A DNA stretch of 64,000 bases. It comes from Colocasia esculenta. Its lineage: Eukaryota; Streptophyta; Magnoliopsida; Alismatales; Araceae. Position numbers and translations under genes: made by a program. The notes beneath the pieces were generated by a model. That model saw only the letters and a list, made by a program, of their open reading frames with translations, did not search any database and was not told where the DNA came from. The stretch spans positions 159,209,941-159,273,940 of the forward strand of contig CM024755.1 of NCBI GenBank assembly GCA_014218235.1, written 5' to 3'. Positions 1-10,379 of the stretch are shown in pieces (within the stretch, counting starts at the first letter, position 1; the number at the start of each line of letters is the position of its first letter).

Positions 1-990
1 GAACGACGCGTACCTGTAGGCATTTGCCTTGAAATATGGGGCGAAGGTCTATAGAGGCGCGAGGTGACAGGTAAACCTCCTCAAACTCAGACTCTCTGAA
101 TTGCCTTTTTATTGAATTGAGCTGACGGTTTTGGAATGAATTGCAGGTGGACGTGACCTGGGAGATTGCTTCACTTTGGGCCCTACTGCATTCGGCAGTG
201 TAGGACCGGGAGGCGGCCCAGAGGGAGGCAGATCAGCTGGTAAGTACCTACTTAGACTTCGATAGCTTACCAATTTTTTAGCTTATTGGGAAACTAACAA
301 GTGTTGCATGTGCAGTGTGCGGAGCTAGACCAGGTGAAGAGGGCACAGGCCGGTGCATCCTCCTCTAGAGCAGCAGAGAGCTCCCAGTCGGATCTGGAGG
401 ACCGACTAGAAGACGCGGTGAAGAGGGCCGAGGAGGCGCAGGCCGAGCTGACAGAGCAGGTAAGTAAGATAGTGAATTAGTTGAATATTATTTAAGCTTG
501 GCACTGACTTGGTTTTCCACAGGTGGCAGAGCTGAGGACGGCCACCGATTGGGCGACCCATTTGCAGGAGGAGGTTGATAGAGTGGCGGCAGAGAGGGAT
601 CAGCTGCGCACACAGACGGATGAGATGGCAGACAAGCTAGCGAGACTACGCACGTAGGGACCAGCCGTAGATCAGGCGGAGTTGGACCGACTGCGCTCCG
701 AGCTGCTCGCGCAGTAGACCCTAGCTCGGGGACTTCAGGATGTAATGACGGCCATAGGCCGGTCCCGGAGCAGGAGTAGGAGCAGGAGTAGGAGTAGGAG
801 TGGAGTGAGTGGGGCGAGTGGCACCTCTGTGGCACAGTTCTTAGCAGGTTCCTCCAGTCGGCGGAGGAACGAGGAGGAGGAGGGACGCCTGGTAGGACAG
901 GAGAGTGCCCGAAGTGGTAGGGGTGGTGGTGAGATGCCACCTCCACCCGACAGGCAGGAGGGATCTGGGGAAGGTGGTGGTGGACAGTGA
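1..990 (+). pseudogene. Decayed antisense extra ORF of the Tat element, four exons visible
   Basis: Exons 1-70, 147-239, 316-459 and 523-990 are separated by introns with GTAA donors and CAG acceptors (71-146, 240-315, 460-522). All junctions fall between codons, so one frame runs through to the TGA at 988-990. The first exon is cut by the window edge. The product is helical and charged, with heptad-like runs (for example EDRLEDAVKRAEEAQAEL in exon 3), then an Arg-Ser dipeptide tract at about 763-802 and a Gly/Glu-rich tail. In-frame stops lie at 17-19, 65-67, 201-203, 655-657 and 715-717; four are TAG and one TGA, as expected from decay of CAG and CGA. Tat elements are known to carry extra ORFs downstream of pol, some of them antisense, and some related to plant-mobile-domain proteins. 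I see only the coiled-coil tail, so that relationship is inferred. Confidence 0.66.
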
Positions 991-2120
991 GGAGCTTGTG
1001 AGCCACCTCCCTGTTATCTTTGTACATGATGTTTATTCTTAGTGGATCTTTTATTTCAATGTCAATGTTTGTGAAATGAATGGATTGTGATTGACACGAG
1101 TGTGACACGAGGTTCGAGAGAGAGAGAGAAAAAGAGCGAGAAACTGAGTACTGTGTTGCGTTTGTTCCAGAGATCCCTGCCCCTGTACACTTAGCAAAAC
1201 AAGTTAGATCTGCTCTTTGGCTCAGCCCCTTGCGTTAAATAGAAAATGACTTTGACTTCACAATAGTCAAGGGGCTGAGCCTTATTTAAATAGGCGAATG
1301 TAAAAGAAGTAATGCATGCTAAAAGAAAACGATATGTACATCTTTTTTTTTGGATTTTTTTGAGATTTTTCTGATTTTTTTTTTGGATTTTGGGATTTTC
1401 TATAGCGACACCTTCTGTACTTGAGAGATCAGCTAGGAATTTCGCCTTCCATCTTAACATCGTCAAAACATATTCTAAGTACAGTGTGCGTTAGTAATTG
1501 GCTTCCCTAAGGGTGATTGCCCCTGGTCGCCAGTGTTCCTTCATAGACCAGGTGAGTGGAGGTCTGATCATTAGTGGGGGTAGGAAGATTTAAAGGGATA
1601 AGACTTGGCATCGGTGCTTGGGACAATGACTTGTTTGACTTGCATCGGTGCATCACATATGGATTTCGTCTGTTGCCTAGGGACTTTATGGTCATTGCTT
1701 TTTAATTTGGGGCATGTGTATGACCAGATTCAAGGGCGTCCCGTGGGGAACTATACTGCCACTCTTTGCCATGCCCCTATTCTTATTTCGCTCATTCGTT
1801 GTTCTTTTTGCTATTTCTTTCTTTTTCAAACCGACCGTCCCTCTTTGAAACTTCATTCGCACATGGTCTACACCCCCACTCGTCTACAAGTCAACATCCT
1901 TTTGCCCCTAAACCTCGTCTGAGTAAGGAGAGAGAAGACCTTCACTCCCCTGCACTAGGGCTAAGTCGGAACACTTTTGACTAAGGGAAATTCACCATAG
2001 GGGTGCCGTGTTGTGTGTGTTGACTAAACCTAGAACATGTCTGACAACAATAAAATGGATGTGAAACCCATAGCTATTAACATTCTTTTCCCAAATGGTG
2101 TCGCCATTGAAAATCTTTTA
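991..2120. other. Non-coding spacer of the Tat element between the antisense ORF and integrase
   Basis: About 1.1 kb between two convergent reading frames. It holds a GA-rich stretch near 1111-1133, a perfect hairpin (1219-1281) and T-rich runs at 1341-1400. I see no convincing gene. Both the antisense ORF and integrase would terminate transcription in this spacer. Confidence 0.6.
1219..1281. repeat. Perfect 14-bp inverted repeat with a 35-nt loop
   Basis: GGCTCAGCCCCTTG at 1219-1232 is exactly reverse-complemented at 1268-1281. The stem is 10 G/C pairs out of 14. It could fold in transcripts of either strand and lies between two convergent ORFs, where a terminator or processing hairpin would be plausible. 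Function is unknown. Confidence 0.7.
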
Positions 2121-3575
2121 TTAAGGGTAGAATCTTTTAAGGTACAACCCATTCCACGAGTGAGAGAGCTCCTCACCATCGGCATTGACTAGCCTATATG
2201 CATTCCCAGGGTACACTTCCTTGACAACGTACGACCCTTCCCAATTTGCTTGCAATTTTGACATTGGACCTCCAGGTTTTATGAAAATTCACTTTAAGAC
2301 CATGTCTCCTTCTTGGAATTTACGTTCAATCACTTTCTTTTGAAAAGATCTTGAGAGTCTATTTTGATATGAAAGCACATGATCGGCCGTGGCTATACGC
2401 CGTTCGTCTAAGAGTTCCAGTTGAGTAAGCAACGCCTCTCAACGTTCATCAGGATTAAGTTCTTCGTTCGACTGGACTTTTAGCGAAGGAATGAGGATAT
2501 CATGTGGACATACCACCTCCATCCCATAAGTAAGTGAGAAGGGCGTTTGCCCCATGGGCGTGCAGACAAAGGTACGATAGGCCCATAGAGCCTCAATTAG
2601 TTTCTCAGGCCAATCAGCGAATTTATGAGACTCACAAGTTTTCTTTAAAATTTTCAAAAGTGTTTTGTTTGTGGCTTCGGCTAGGCCGTTGCCTTGCGGA
2701 TAGTACGAAGATGAATGATGCAAAGAAATGTTGAATTTCTTACATAGGTCTTGAAGCTCTTGTGATATGAACTGAGGCCCATTGTCGGTGACGATGCCGC
2801 TTGGCACTCCAAACCGTGAGATGATGTTCTTCATGATAAAGCGGCACACAGTTGAACCTTTAATTTCTGAAAATGCTTCTGCTTTGGCCCACTTGGTGAA
2901 GTACTCTATAGCAGTGAGAATGAAAGATTTCTATTTTACTTAAGCATTAGGATCACCAAGGGGTCCAATGATATCAAAGGCCCACATGGAGAATGGCCAA
3001 GGAGAAGATAGTGGATGTAAAGAAGAAGATGGAGCATGGATTTTATTGGCATGGAGCTGGCATTTGATGCACCTATGGACGTAGATGGCACAGTCTTCCT
3101 CTAGGGTTGGCCAGTAATAGCCCTGCCTAAGGATTTTCTTTGCTAGCATCTGACTATTGACATGCCTTCCACACTCACTAGAGTGGGCTCCTTCCACTAC
3201 CTTCCAAGCTTCTTCGTTAGACAGGCATCTAAGGAGCATCCCATTTAGAGCGCGCCTATATAACACTTCTCCAACAATGGTATATCTTAGTGCCGCTCTA
3301 CGGATGGCTCTTCTATCCTCATCCTCAGCTTCTTCTGGGAAGGTACCGTCCTTGCAATATTGCTCGATCTCTTGGTACCATGGCCTTTCTTCCTTCATCA
3401 TTTCTCCTAGTTCCACAAGCATTATTTCCTTCGCTTCTCTCCTCTCTGCCTTCAAAACTAAAGAGCTCCTGAGGTTATTGAACCAAGGATCCTGAGTGGA
3501 GGGTGCTTCTAACCTCTGGATAATGATAGTCTCAGTGCTGCGGCTGAGAGGGAAGGAAAGGGATGAGGCCAAGGA
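2121..3575 (-). pseudogene. Tat integrase
   Basis: Integrase inserts the element cDNA into chromosomes. The zinc-binding part shows His-Cys spacing ending in CIKCQLHAN (about 3060). The catalytic core follows with FDIIGPL (first Asp, about 2965), VTDNGPQF (second Asp, about 2785) and NGLAEATNKTLLKIL (Glu, about 2670). The C-terminal end (about 2260-2121) has the GNAYRLVNADG and LYLKRFYP motifs usual in Tat elements, and stops at 2121-2123. In-frame stops interrupt the frame near 2940, 2930 and 2439, and one further stop lies before the C-terminal domain. The catalytic triad itself is preserved. Confidence 0.85.
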
Positions 3576-4095
3576 TGCCAGGGCATCGGCCAGAATATTC
3601 TGAGAGCGAGGAGTATGAATGTAGATGAGCTTGCGGAATTGCTTGGCTAGGAGCGTGACCAGATCTTGATAAGGCTTGAGCTTTGGGTCACGAGTGAGAT
3701 AGGTAGAAAGGACCTGCCGAAGGACGAGTTGTGAGTCTCCTATGATCTTGAGGTGATGCGCGCCTAAGAGATAGGCAAACTTTAGACCGGCTAGGAGAGC
3801 CTCATACTTGGAGACATTGTTGGTGGCAGGGAAGTGGAGTTGATATGCGAGTGGAATGGTGATTCCTTCCGGGGTGAGTAGAACAACACCTATGCCCCGT
3901 CCCCTAGAATTGAGAGCCCCATCGAAATGGAGCGACCAGAAAGGATCTCGAGAAATGAGTGACAGGTTTTCATCAGGGAATTCTTCTTGGACCGTGTCAC
4001 TATGAGGAAGAGGAAGGTGAGCAAGGTGCTCAGCAATGGCATACCCTTTTATAGACTTCTGGACTATAAAGGTGATATCGAATTGAGATAAGAAG
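3576..4095 (-). pseudogene. Second (additional) RNase H domain of the Tat polyprotein
   Basis: Downstream of the normal RT-linked RNase H, the minus strand encodes a second RNase H-like fold. FDGALNSRG (about 3930) carries the first Asp; KYEALLAGLKFA (about 3815) carries the Glu; GDSQLVLRQV (about 3750) carries the second Asp; and NILADALA (about 3590) carries the last Asp. Possession of both a retroviral-type and an added RNase H is a hallmark of the Tat clade, and the added domain is thought to supply the activity. The frame is open through most of this stretch and joins integrase without a clear border. Confidence 0.78.
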
Positions 4096-5564
4096 CTCTA
4101 CCATCGTGCCAATCTGTCGGCGAGGACTGGCTTCTCTAGGAGATACCTAATAGGGTCCATTCTAGAAATCAGGCTCACCTGATGGGCTAGGAAGTAGTGC
4201 TTCAATTTCTGCACTACCCACACTAGCGCTGCACAAGTTTCCTCCATTGTGGTGAGCTTGAGCTTGGAGGGATTGAAGAGCCTAGATAGGTAATAGACTG
4301 CCCTTTCTTTGCCAGAATCATCATGTTGAGCAAGGACAGCTCCTAGGGAGTCCTCGATAGTTGACAGATAAAGGATAAGGGGTTTTCCGGGGACAGGTGC
4401 CTGCAGCACGGGCGGATTCATTAAATAACTTTTGAGCTCATCAAAGACTTCTTGGTATTTAGCGTTCCATTCAAATTTGGCTCCTCCTTTCAACAATTCA
4501 TAGAAAGGACGACATCTTTGAGAATGCTGAGATATGAATCTCCTTATGAACTGTAGTAGACCAATCAAACCTCGAAGTTCAGATATATTTTTAGGAGGAG
4601 GTATCTCATTTATTGCATTGGCCTTGTTCGAGTCTATTTAAATCCCCCGCTTACTAACTATGAAACCTAGTAGCTTGCCTGAGGAAACCCCAAATATACA
4701 CTTCTTTGGATTCATCTTTAATTGGTACACTTGTGCGCGACAAAACACTTTGGCAAGCACTGAGGAGTGTTCACTTTGGGTCCGAGACTTCACCACAATA
4801 TCATCCACGTAAACCTCAACATCGATATAAATCATATCGTGGAAGATAGCTAACATTGCCCTTTGATAAGTGGCGTCGGCATTCTTCAAACCAAACGGCA
4901 TGACCACGTAGCAATAAGTTCCCCAGGGCATGGTAAAGGAGGTTTTCTCTTGATCCTCCGGGGCTAGACGGATTTGGTTATAGCCTGAGTAACCATCCAT
5001 GAATGAAAGGGTTTCATACCCAGCGGTGTTATCAATTAGAACATCCAAATGAGGTAATGGGAAATCGTCCTTTGGACATGCCTTATTTAAGTCCCGGAAG
5101 TCTATACAGATCCGCACTCTTCCATCCTTCTTCATTACCGGGACTATATTAGCAACCCACAATGGATAGAGGACTACACGGATGAATCTAGCTTTGTGTA
5201 GTTTATCAATCTCCTCCTTTATCTTCAAAGCAATGTGGGGGAGAAATCTCCTTAATTTTTGCTTAACGGCTATTGCCCCTGGCTTCAAGATTAATCTATG
5301 TTCCACTAACTCAGGGTCAATGCCAGGCATGTCATCGTACAACAAGGCAAAAGAATCCTTGTACTCCCTTAACATTTCTATGAGTGCTTCCTCTTCTTCA
5401 AGTGGGAGATTAGCAGCTATGGTCAAGAGCCTGGGATCTTCTTCAGTTCCAATATTTACCTCTTTGGTGGGTTCGTCCACTGTCGACGTAGGCTCGTCAA
5501 ATCTCCTCATGCCACTTGCATACATCTTGGCAGCGTCCTCTATTTCACCATCTTCTTCATTCAC
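4096..5564 (-). pseudogene. Tat reverse transcriptase and first RNase H
   Basis: RT copies element RNA to DNA. Reading leftwards from 5564: an acidic N-terminal linker, then RT with RICIDFRDLNKACPKDDFP (about 5090), SFMDGYSGYNQI (about 5000), PFGLKNADATYQRAM (about 4880) and the catalytic YVDDIVVKS (about 4800). The connection and first RNase H follow (ILYLSTIEDSLGAVLAQHD, about 4350). Stops at 4636-4638 and 4096-4098 break the frame, but homology continues across both. The RNase H starts YLSTIEDSLG, where Ty3 elements usually have Asp and Ala-Ser, so the first domain looks inactive. That is common in Tat elements with a second RNase H. Confidence 0.88.
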
Positions 5565-6022
5565 TGGGTCCTCCTCAGCTAAGATCTCATATACCCCAAA
5601 TCCATCGTCTATCCTTCATCTTCGTGCTGAGCTTCTATGTTCAGAATTACAGCTTCCTGGATGAACTCCTTAACGGCTAGAAGAGTGCCACACCTCTGCT
5701 CCAGATCCATCAAATACCTACGGGGTATGCCACTACCCTTACTCTTCCTTGACGGGGACGAGGACTTGCTAGACTCTACCCTTGAACCTAAATCAGGATT
5801 GATATTTATAGAAGGCTCTGGAGAGGCGTCCAGAGGTTTATTGGAAGGGAAAGAAACAGGCGCGGCGGGGCCGCAAAAATCCTCCGATGGGTCTAGAGGT
5901 GGAGGCGGGCCACCCGAGCTCAGGGTGCTCGTAGAAGAATTGTGATGTAGGGGAGCAGAAGGTCCCTCATCCGGATCACCCAGAGTGACCATGGTGGTCA
6001 GTGAGCGAGGACCGCAGCTCAA
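5565..6022 (-). pseudogene. Linker region of the Tat polyprotein between protease and RT
   Basis: A Pro/Ser/Glu-rich frame of about 137 residues ends at 5609 and is followed, after a break, by the acidic segment preceding RT. No enzyme domain is recognised. Just right of it on the minus strand is a pyrimidine tract ending in TTGCTTGAG (about 6018-6026). This could be the acceptor of the intron that Ogre-like elements carry between protease and RT; this is inferred from position. Confidence 0.5.
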
Positions 6023-6493
6023 GCAAAAGGAGGAGAAAGGCGGGGATCACCGCCAAGGCAGGAGGAGGGAGTGACGGGGATCGCCGTCAAGAGAAAGGAG
6101 GAATGCGCGGGTGACGGGGGTCGTCGTCGAAAGCAGGTGAACACTGAGACGAGGATCGCCGTCCGAGTGTTGAAAGTGAGGGGGTGACGGGGATCGCCAT
6201 CAAAAGTAAGGATTACAATGGAAAGCTAAAAACAGGGAGTGATGGGGATCGCCGTCAAGAGCTGGGATTGCGAAAATGGAAATGGGAAGGTTGGTACTTG
6301 AAAAGGGGGGAAGGATGGGGATCTCCATCCGATGAAGGAGGAAGGGGAAAGATGGGGACCGCCGTCTGATGAAAAGGGGAGAAAGACAGGGATCGTCGTC
6401 CGATTGCTGGGGAGAAAGAGGGGGAGAAAGCATTTTTTTATTTTTTATTTTTTATTTTTTTTGTTTTTTAAATTAAGGAAAGAAATAAACTAT
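6023..6493 (-). other. Probable intron/spacer with degenerate GGGGATCGCCGTC repeats
   Basis: No domain is coded here. The plus strand has about nine copies of a variable 12-13 base word GGGGATCGCCGTC (near 6042, 6077, 6117, 6143, 6189, 6245, 6317, 6355 and 6390) at 30-75 bp spacing in purine-rich DNA. An A/T run follows at 6431-6470. Ogre elements splice out an intron at this place in the polyprotein, so an intron is the simplest reading. The splice sites were not fixed. Confidence 0.5.
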
Positions 6494-7129
6494 CTACATG
6501 TAGAGGCATCGGGAGAAGGACAAAACCGAGCCATCAAAGGAAATAGTGAAAAGGGATGAAGAAATGGTTAACGCTTCGAGAGCGTCAGGAGAGAATTGGA
6601 GGATAAGAGGAGGAGAAGAAGGGATGAAGGTGAATTTATAAACAATGATGGAAAACATAGAATAACTGAGAGGCCGGGAATATCCTGGCCAGAACTCCAC
6701 TGTCGAGTCGATGGGGTTCAGAACTTCAAAATCCTCACCATGCCCAAGCAACTGTCGCTTGGAGGTGGTTGCTGATATAGATTGTGCTGACTCTGCCACT
6801 ATTGGGAGCTGTGTGACACTATCCTCTCTGAACAAAAGACTGATTGCTGATATCGGGTCTTCTAGGTCTGACCCCTCTGCCTCTGCCTCTTCAGTTTTCT
6901 TCTTTTTACCGGGCCGCTGGGCCTCTAGAACTTGATATGCGGATGTTGGTGCTCCTTCTATGACAGTGTTGTACCCCGGTTGTACAGGTCCTTTGACAAA
7001 ATGATCATATATCATCCAGGTAAGAGGTTCTTGGTCTGACTTCAAGGTAGATGAGTATGCGGCCCACTCTATGTATCCTAGGCCCCGCCTTGTGACTTGC
7101 TTGAAATTAGTGATGACTTGAGTTCGCCC
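6494..7129 (-). pseudogene. Tat polyprotein segment downstream of protease
   Basis: A frame of about 183 residues with Lys- and Glu-rich stretches (PGKKKKTEEAEAEG) follows protease. It carries no recognised domain. Its low-coordinate end may run into intron sequence. It is placed in gag-pol only because it lies between protease and RT. Confidence 0.45.
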
Positions 7130-7747
7130 CTAGAGGTGAGCCCCAAGACCTTTCCTGGGCTGATAACCGATCTTGACCATGATGTTCCAGCTCTTTGTAT
7201 CTGCCGGTATATTCTTTCTAACAGCTGCCAGTGATGGAGACACAATTTGGTGGCTGGAGGAAAAGGTATAAGCCCATGGATAATTTACGTCAAGCACTGA
7301 AATGACGGGCTTGTTAGATGGCCATACCGCCGGCAAAATCTTCTCAATAGCCTCCACTGAGTGAGTAGTTGCTACACTTTTGACCTTAACTATGCGCCCT
7401 TGGAATGGAAACTTCAAACATTGGTGTACCGTAGAGGGGACTGCCCCTAACGCCTCAATCCATGGGCGACCCAGGATATCTTTGAAGGACGGGTCAATAT
7501 CGAGCACATAAAAATCCATAGTCATGACAAGCGGGCCCAGCTCTGCCTTTAGGGAGACAACACCATGGCAAGCGCGCCGGGAGTTATCATAAGCCGCTAT
7601 GGTGGTGGGAGTGGGTTGCAAGCGGCGTTCAGAAATATTACAAGATCGCAGAGTGCTCAAAGGGCACACATTTATAGAAGCCCAGGTATCGACCAATGCG
7701 GCATCAATGGCCACTTTGTTTATGGTCAAGGTCACACAGAGAGGCAT
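7130..7747 (-). pseudogene. Tat retropepsin-like aspartic protease
   Basis: The frame has the retropepsin layout: a catalytic loop ALVDTWASINVCP (about 7700-7660), then the DILGRPWIEAL motif (about 7460). This protease cuts Gag-Pol into its parts. The catalytic triplet is normally Asp-Thr-Gly or Asp-Ser-Gly. Here the Gly codon reads TGG (Trp), which should abolish activity even though the reading frame is open for about 205 codons. A stop between 7747 and 7768 separates it from gag. Confidence 0.8.
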
Positions 7748-7767
7748 CTTCCTGGCCTCTGGCGGAG

Positions 7768-8757
7768 CTAATTCACTATCGGTGAAGGTAATTGTTGCCC
7801 TTTGTTAACAATGGAGAGAACAGATGGGAGATTGTCAGGGTTCATGTCTTCATTTACCATGACCCTCTGCAGGAAGGCCCTCAAGGCATGTTGATGGGTG
7901 GGTGACCTTTTGATTAGCTCGAGGATAGATATCTTGGCGGGAGTCTGGTCCAGATGCTTTAGGATATCATATTGGGTCCCCGGGACCGGATCTTTCTCCT
8001 CGCTATCTTGCTGCTGCTGCGGATTGTTGTTGTAGGCAGGTTGGGTCGGCTGACCCGGCATAGGCACAGATGCATTTGGGTACATCCGGTGGAACATGCG
8101 CCCGCTCCGTAAAGCAAGGTTGTGGTGAAGTGGGGGTGGAGTGGTGTCAATGATGGAGGGGTTGGCTAATATGGGTGCAGGCACAGGGGAGAACGAGATG
8201 TTAAGGGGTGATGGAGCGACATTTGGCAAGATGGGGGTGTCATAGAATGGCGAGGTGATGGTGGCAATGATGGGCGTGGTGGAGGTAGATGTGGTGGTAG
8301 TAGGTGTGGTGGAAGTAGGTGCGGTGTGGGAAATAACTAAAACTAGCCTACTTCGTGCTCGAAGTCGTAGGCCCATGCGGCTGCTGGCGGTGGATGGTGG
8401 ATGACGGGGTTAACTTGAGCGGGTGGAGGAGGTGGTGGAGCAGGCTGAGGGTTCGAAGCGGGATGATGCTGCGGCATGGGGTTGCGAATTATGCCTAGAT
8501 CATTTTCCGGTGGCTGTGGTTGTTGTGGCTGTTGTTGTTGTTGGTATTGCTGCTGGAGTGGCTGTTGGAATTGCTGATGCTGCTGGAATTACTGTTGCTG
8601 CTGTCGCCTTTGTTGTTGCCGCTGCTGCCTCTGACCCTGTTGGTCCCTCAATGTTTGAATTAACCTCTTCATCTCGGCCCAATCAATCTGATTCTGCTCA
8701 TGGAGGTCGTTTATAATATCCCAGAATTGGAAGCAATTCGATACATTGTGCCCTGGG
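7768..8757 (-). pseudogene. C-terminal gag region of the Tat element
   Basis: This continues gag after the stop at 8760. Gln-rich (8500-8640) and Pro/Thr-rich low-complexity stretches lead to a frame of about 202 residues ending at 7768. The frame starts with the tail of a zinc-knuckle-like motif (HPGHNVSNC, about 8757-8725). Several in-frame stops are present. Confidence 0.6.
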
Positions 8758-10379
8758 TGTCAGTGGTACACATAATACTTTGTTTGATCCACTGCCATAT
8801 TTAAGTTTGGCTTCTCGGGAGGGAGCCTAAGGGAATTTAGAGACATGAGGACCGCAAAGATGTCGGCTAGGCTTTCTGGAAGGGGAGGGTATTGCGCCCT
8901 CTTGGGCCCATTGGGCTTTCGAGGAGCATAGCCATTTTGGGGTGGAGGGACCTGGTTGTATTGGCACTGGTCCTGCTGGGGATTTTGGGTCTGAGGAAGT
9001 TGTCTATTGTTCCATGGTTGTTGAGGCTGTTGGGTATAGGGAGACCTACCTACCGAACCTTGAGGGTTGTTGACTGCACCTACCTGCTCATTAGTTTGGA
9101 CTCCTTGAGTGACGGGACCTTGAGGTTTCTTAGGATAGCGGGACTTAGGGGTCTCAAACATAGAGTGGATGGGTGAATCCTTAAGCTGGGTATGGATGAA
9201 ATGGGCTCGGCTGTACAGATGGTGCATAGAGGTGATGTCGTTCATAGCTAAGATGGCACGGTAGGTGGGTGTAGCATTGGAAATCAACAATTTAATTTTC
9301 TCCTCTTCCGGCATGGGGCAGTGGACCTTAGCAGCCAGGGCACGCCACCTGTCGGCGTAGACAACAAACTCCTCATCGGGCTTCATTTTCTCGGCCACTA
9401 GATAAACAAAAGAATATTCGGGTCCAACCCGATCTTGAAATTGCTGCAGGAATCTCTCTTGGACCACATGGAAATCTTCGGCTTCCTCGGGAGGTAGAGA
9501 ATAAAACCATTCGAGGGCCGGACCATCCAACGATTTTCTGAACAAGTATGCCATGAGGTGGCGGTCGTACTTGTGAGGAGCAGACTCATATACAAAATCT
9601 TTAAGGTGCACATAAGGGTCGCCAATCCCTAAATATCGCCGGTAGATAGGGAGTTCTGACTGGGGTGGAACCCGAAGATGTTGAAAGGATGGAAGGGGGA
9701 TGTCCGCGGCCTTCCATAGGTCCAATTATCTCCTTAGATCATGGAGCTCCCTCTTCATTGAAGTCCACTCCGCGAGGAAGTCGGAAGGGGACGTGGCGTG
9801 ATGAGTAGGAATGAGGGAACGCGATTGCTCTAAGGAGTAGGACCTCTTGCGGGGAAGGGGAGCCGGTTCGGCTTGATAAAAAGAGGGAACTGGAGGGGAT
9901 TTGGGTGGGACCTCCCGCACTGGCATGTAGATGGGCTCGGAAAAGTGGATAGCCCATGGACGAAGGGGAGTAGGATCCGCCACAGAGGATTGGACATGTG
10001 GTACAGAGATGGCGGGGGCAGAGGAGGCTGCCTGCTGGGCCGAATGATGAGACGGCGGGGACAAGGGGTGCTTGCCTTTGGCAGCGGCTGGAAATTCACG
10101 GACTTGGTCTGGACTCAAATGTGGGAGAAGCTGACTAAACTGAGTGTGGGGGTCATCTACCCCAGAAGGAGAAGGGGGGCGAGATCTACCATCCCCAACA
10201 GGAAGGGGCTGGATGTGCCTGGAGAGGGCGGCCACAGAAGGTTGGGCCACATCCTCAAGGAGCCCAACAGGCAAGGAATCATCGGCAAGGACACGGAAGT
10301 GGTCCATACCGTACAAGGGATTATGATACAAAACAATGGTTGGAGGGGATTGACTCGATCTACCTAGACAATGACGCAT
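8758..10379 (-). pseudogene. Tat gag (capsid)
   Basis: Gag forms the particle that packages element RNA. The N-terminal 217-residue part (10379-9726) is Pro/Ser-rich. After a single TAA at 9726-9728 the same frame continues into the retrotransposon gag domain. It has the usual core: DPYVHLKDF (about 9615), LMAYLFRKSLDGPALEWFY (about 9540), VQERFLQQF (about 9460) and YADRWRALAAKV (about 9360). The frame is cut at 8760-8762 by a TGA where an Arg codon (CGA) precedes HPGHNVSNC. Only two stops interrupt about 540 codons, so this is the least decayed part of the element. Confidence 0.82.

Noticed and set aside
763..802. The Arg-Ser tract as an SR splicing-factor gene
   Set aside because: No RNA-recognition motif is linked, and the exon belongs to the decayed antisense ORF. 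The tract is a short GGAGTA/GGAGCA repeat.
1507..1530. A TGGCGACCAGGGGC-like string on the minus strand as a second primer-binding site
   Set aside because: No LTR end precedes it and it lies between integrase and the antisense ORF of one element. Likely chance or relic.
8423..8716. Ala/Val-rich plus-strand frame
   Set aside because: Shadow of the Gln-rich part of Tat gag on the other strand.
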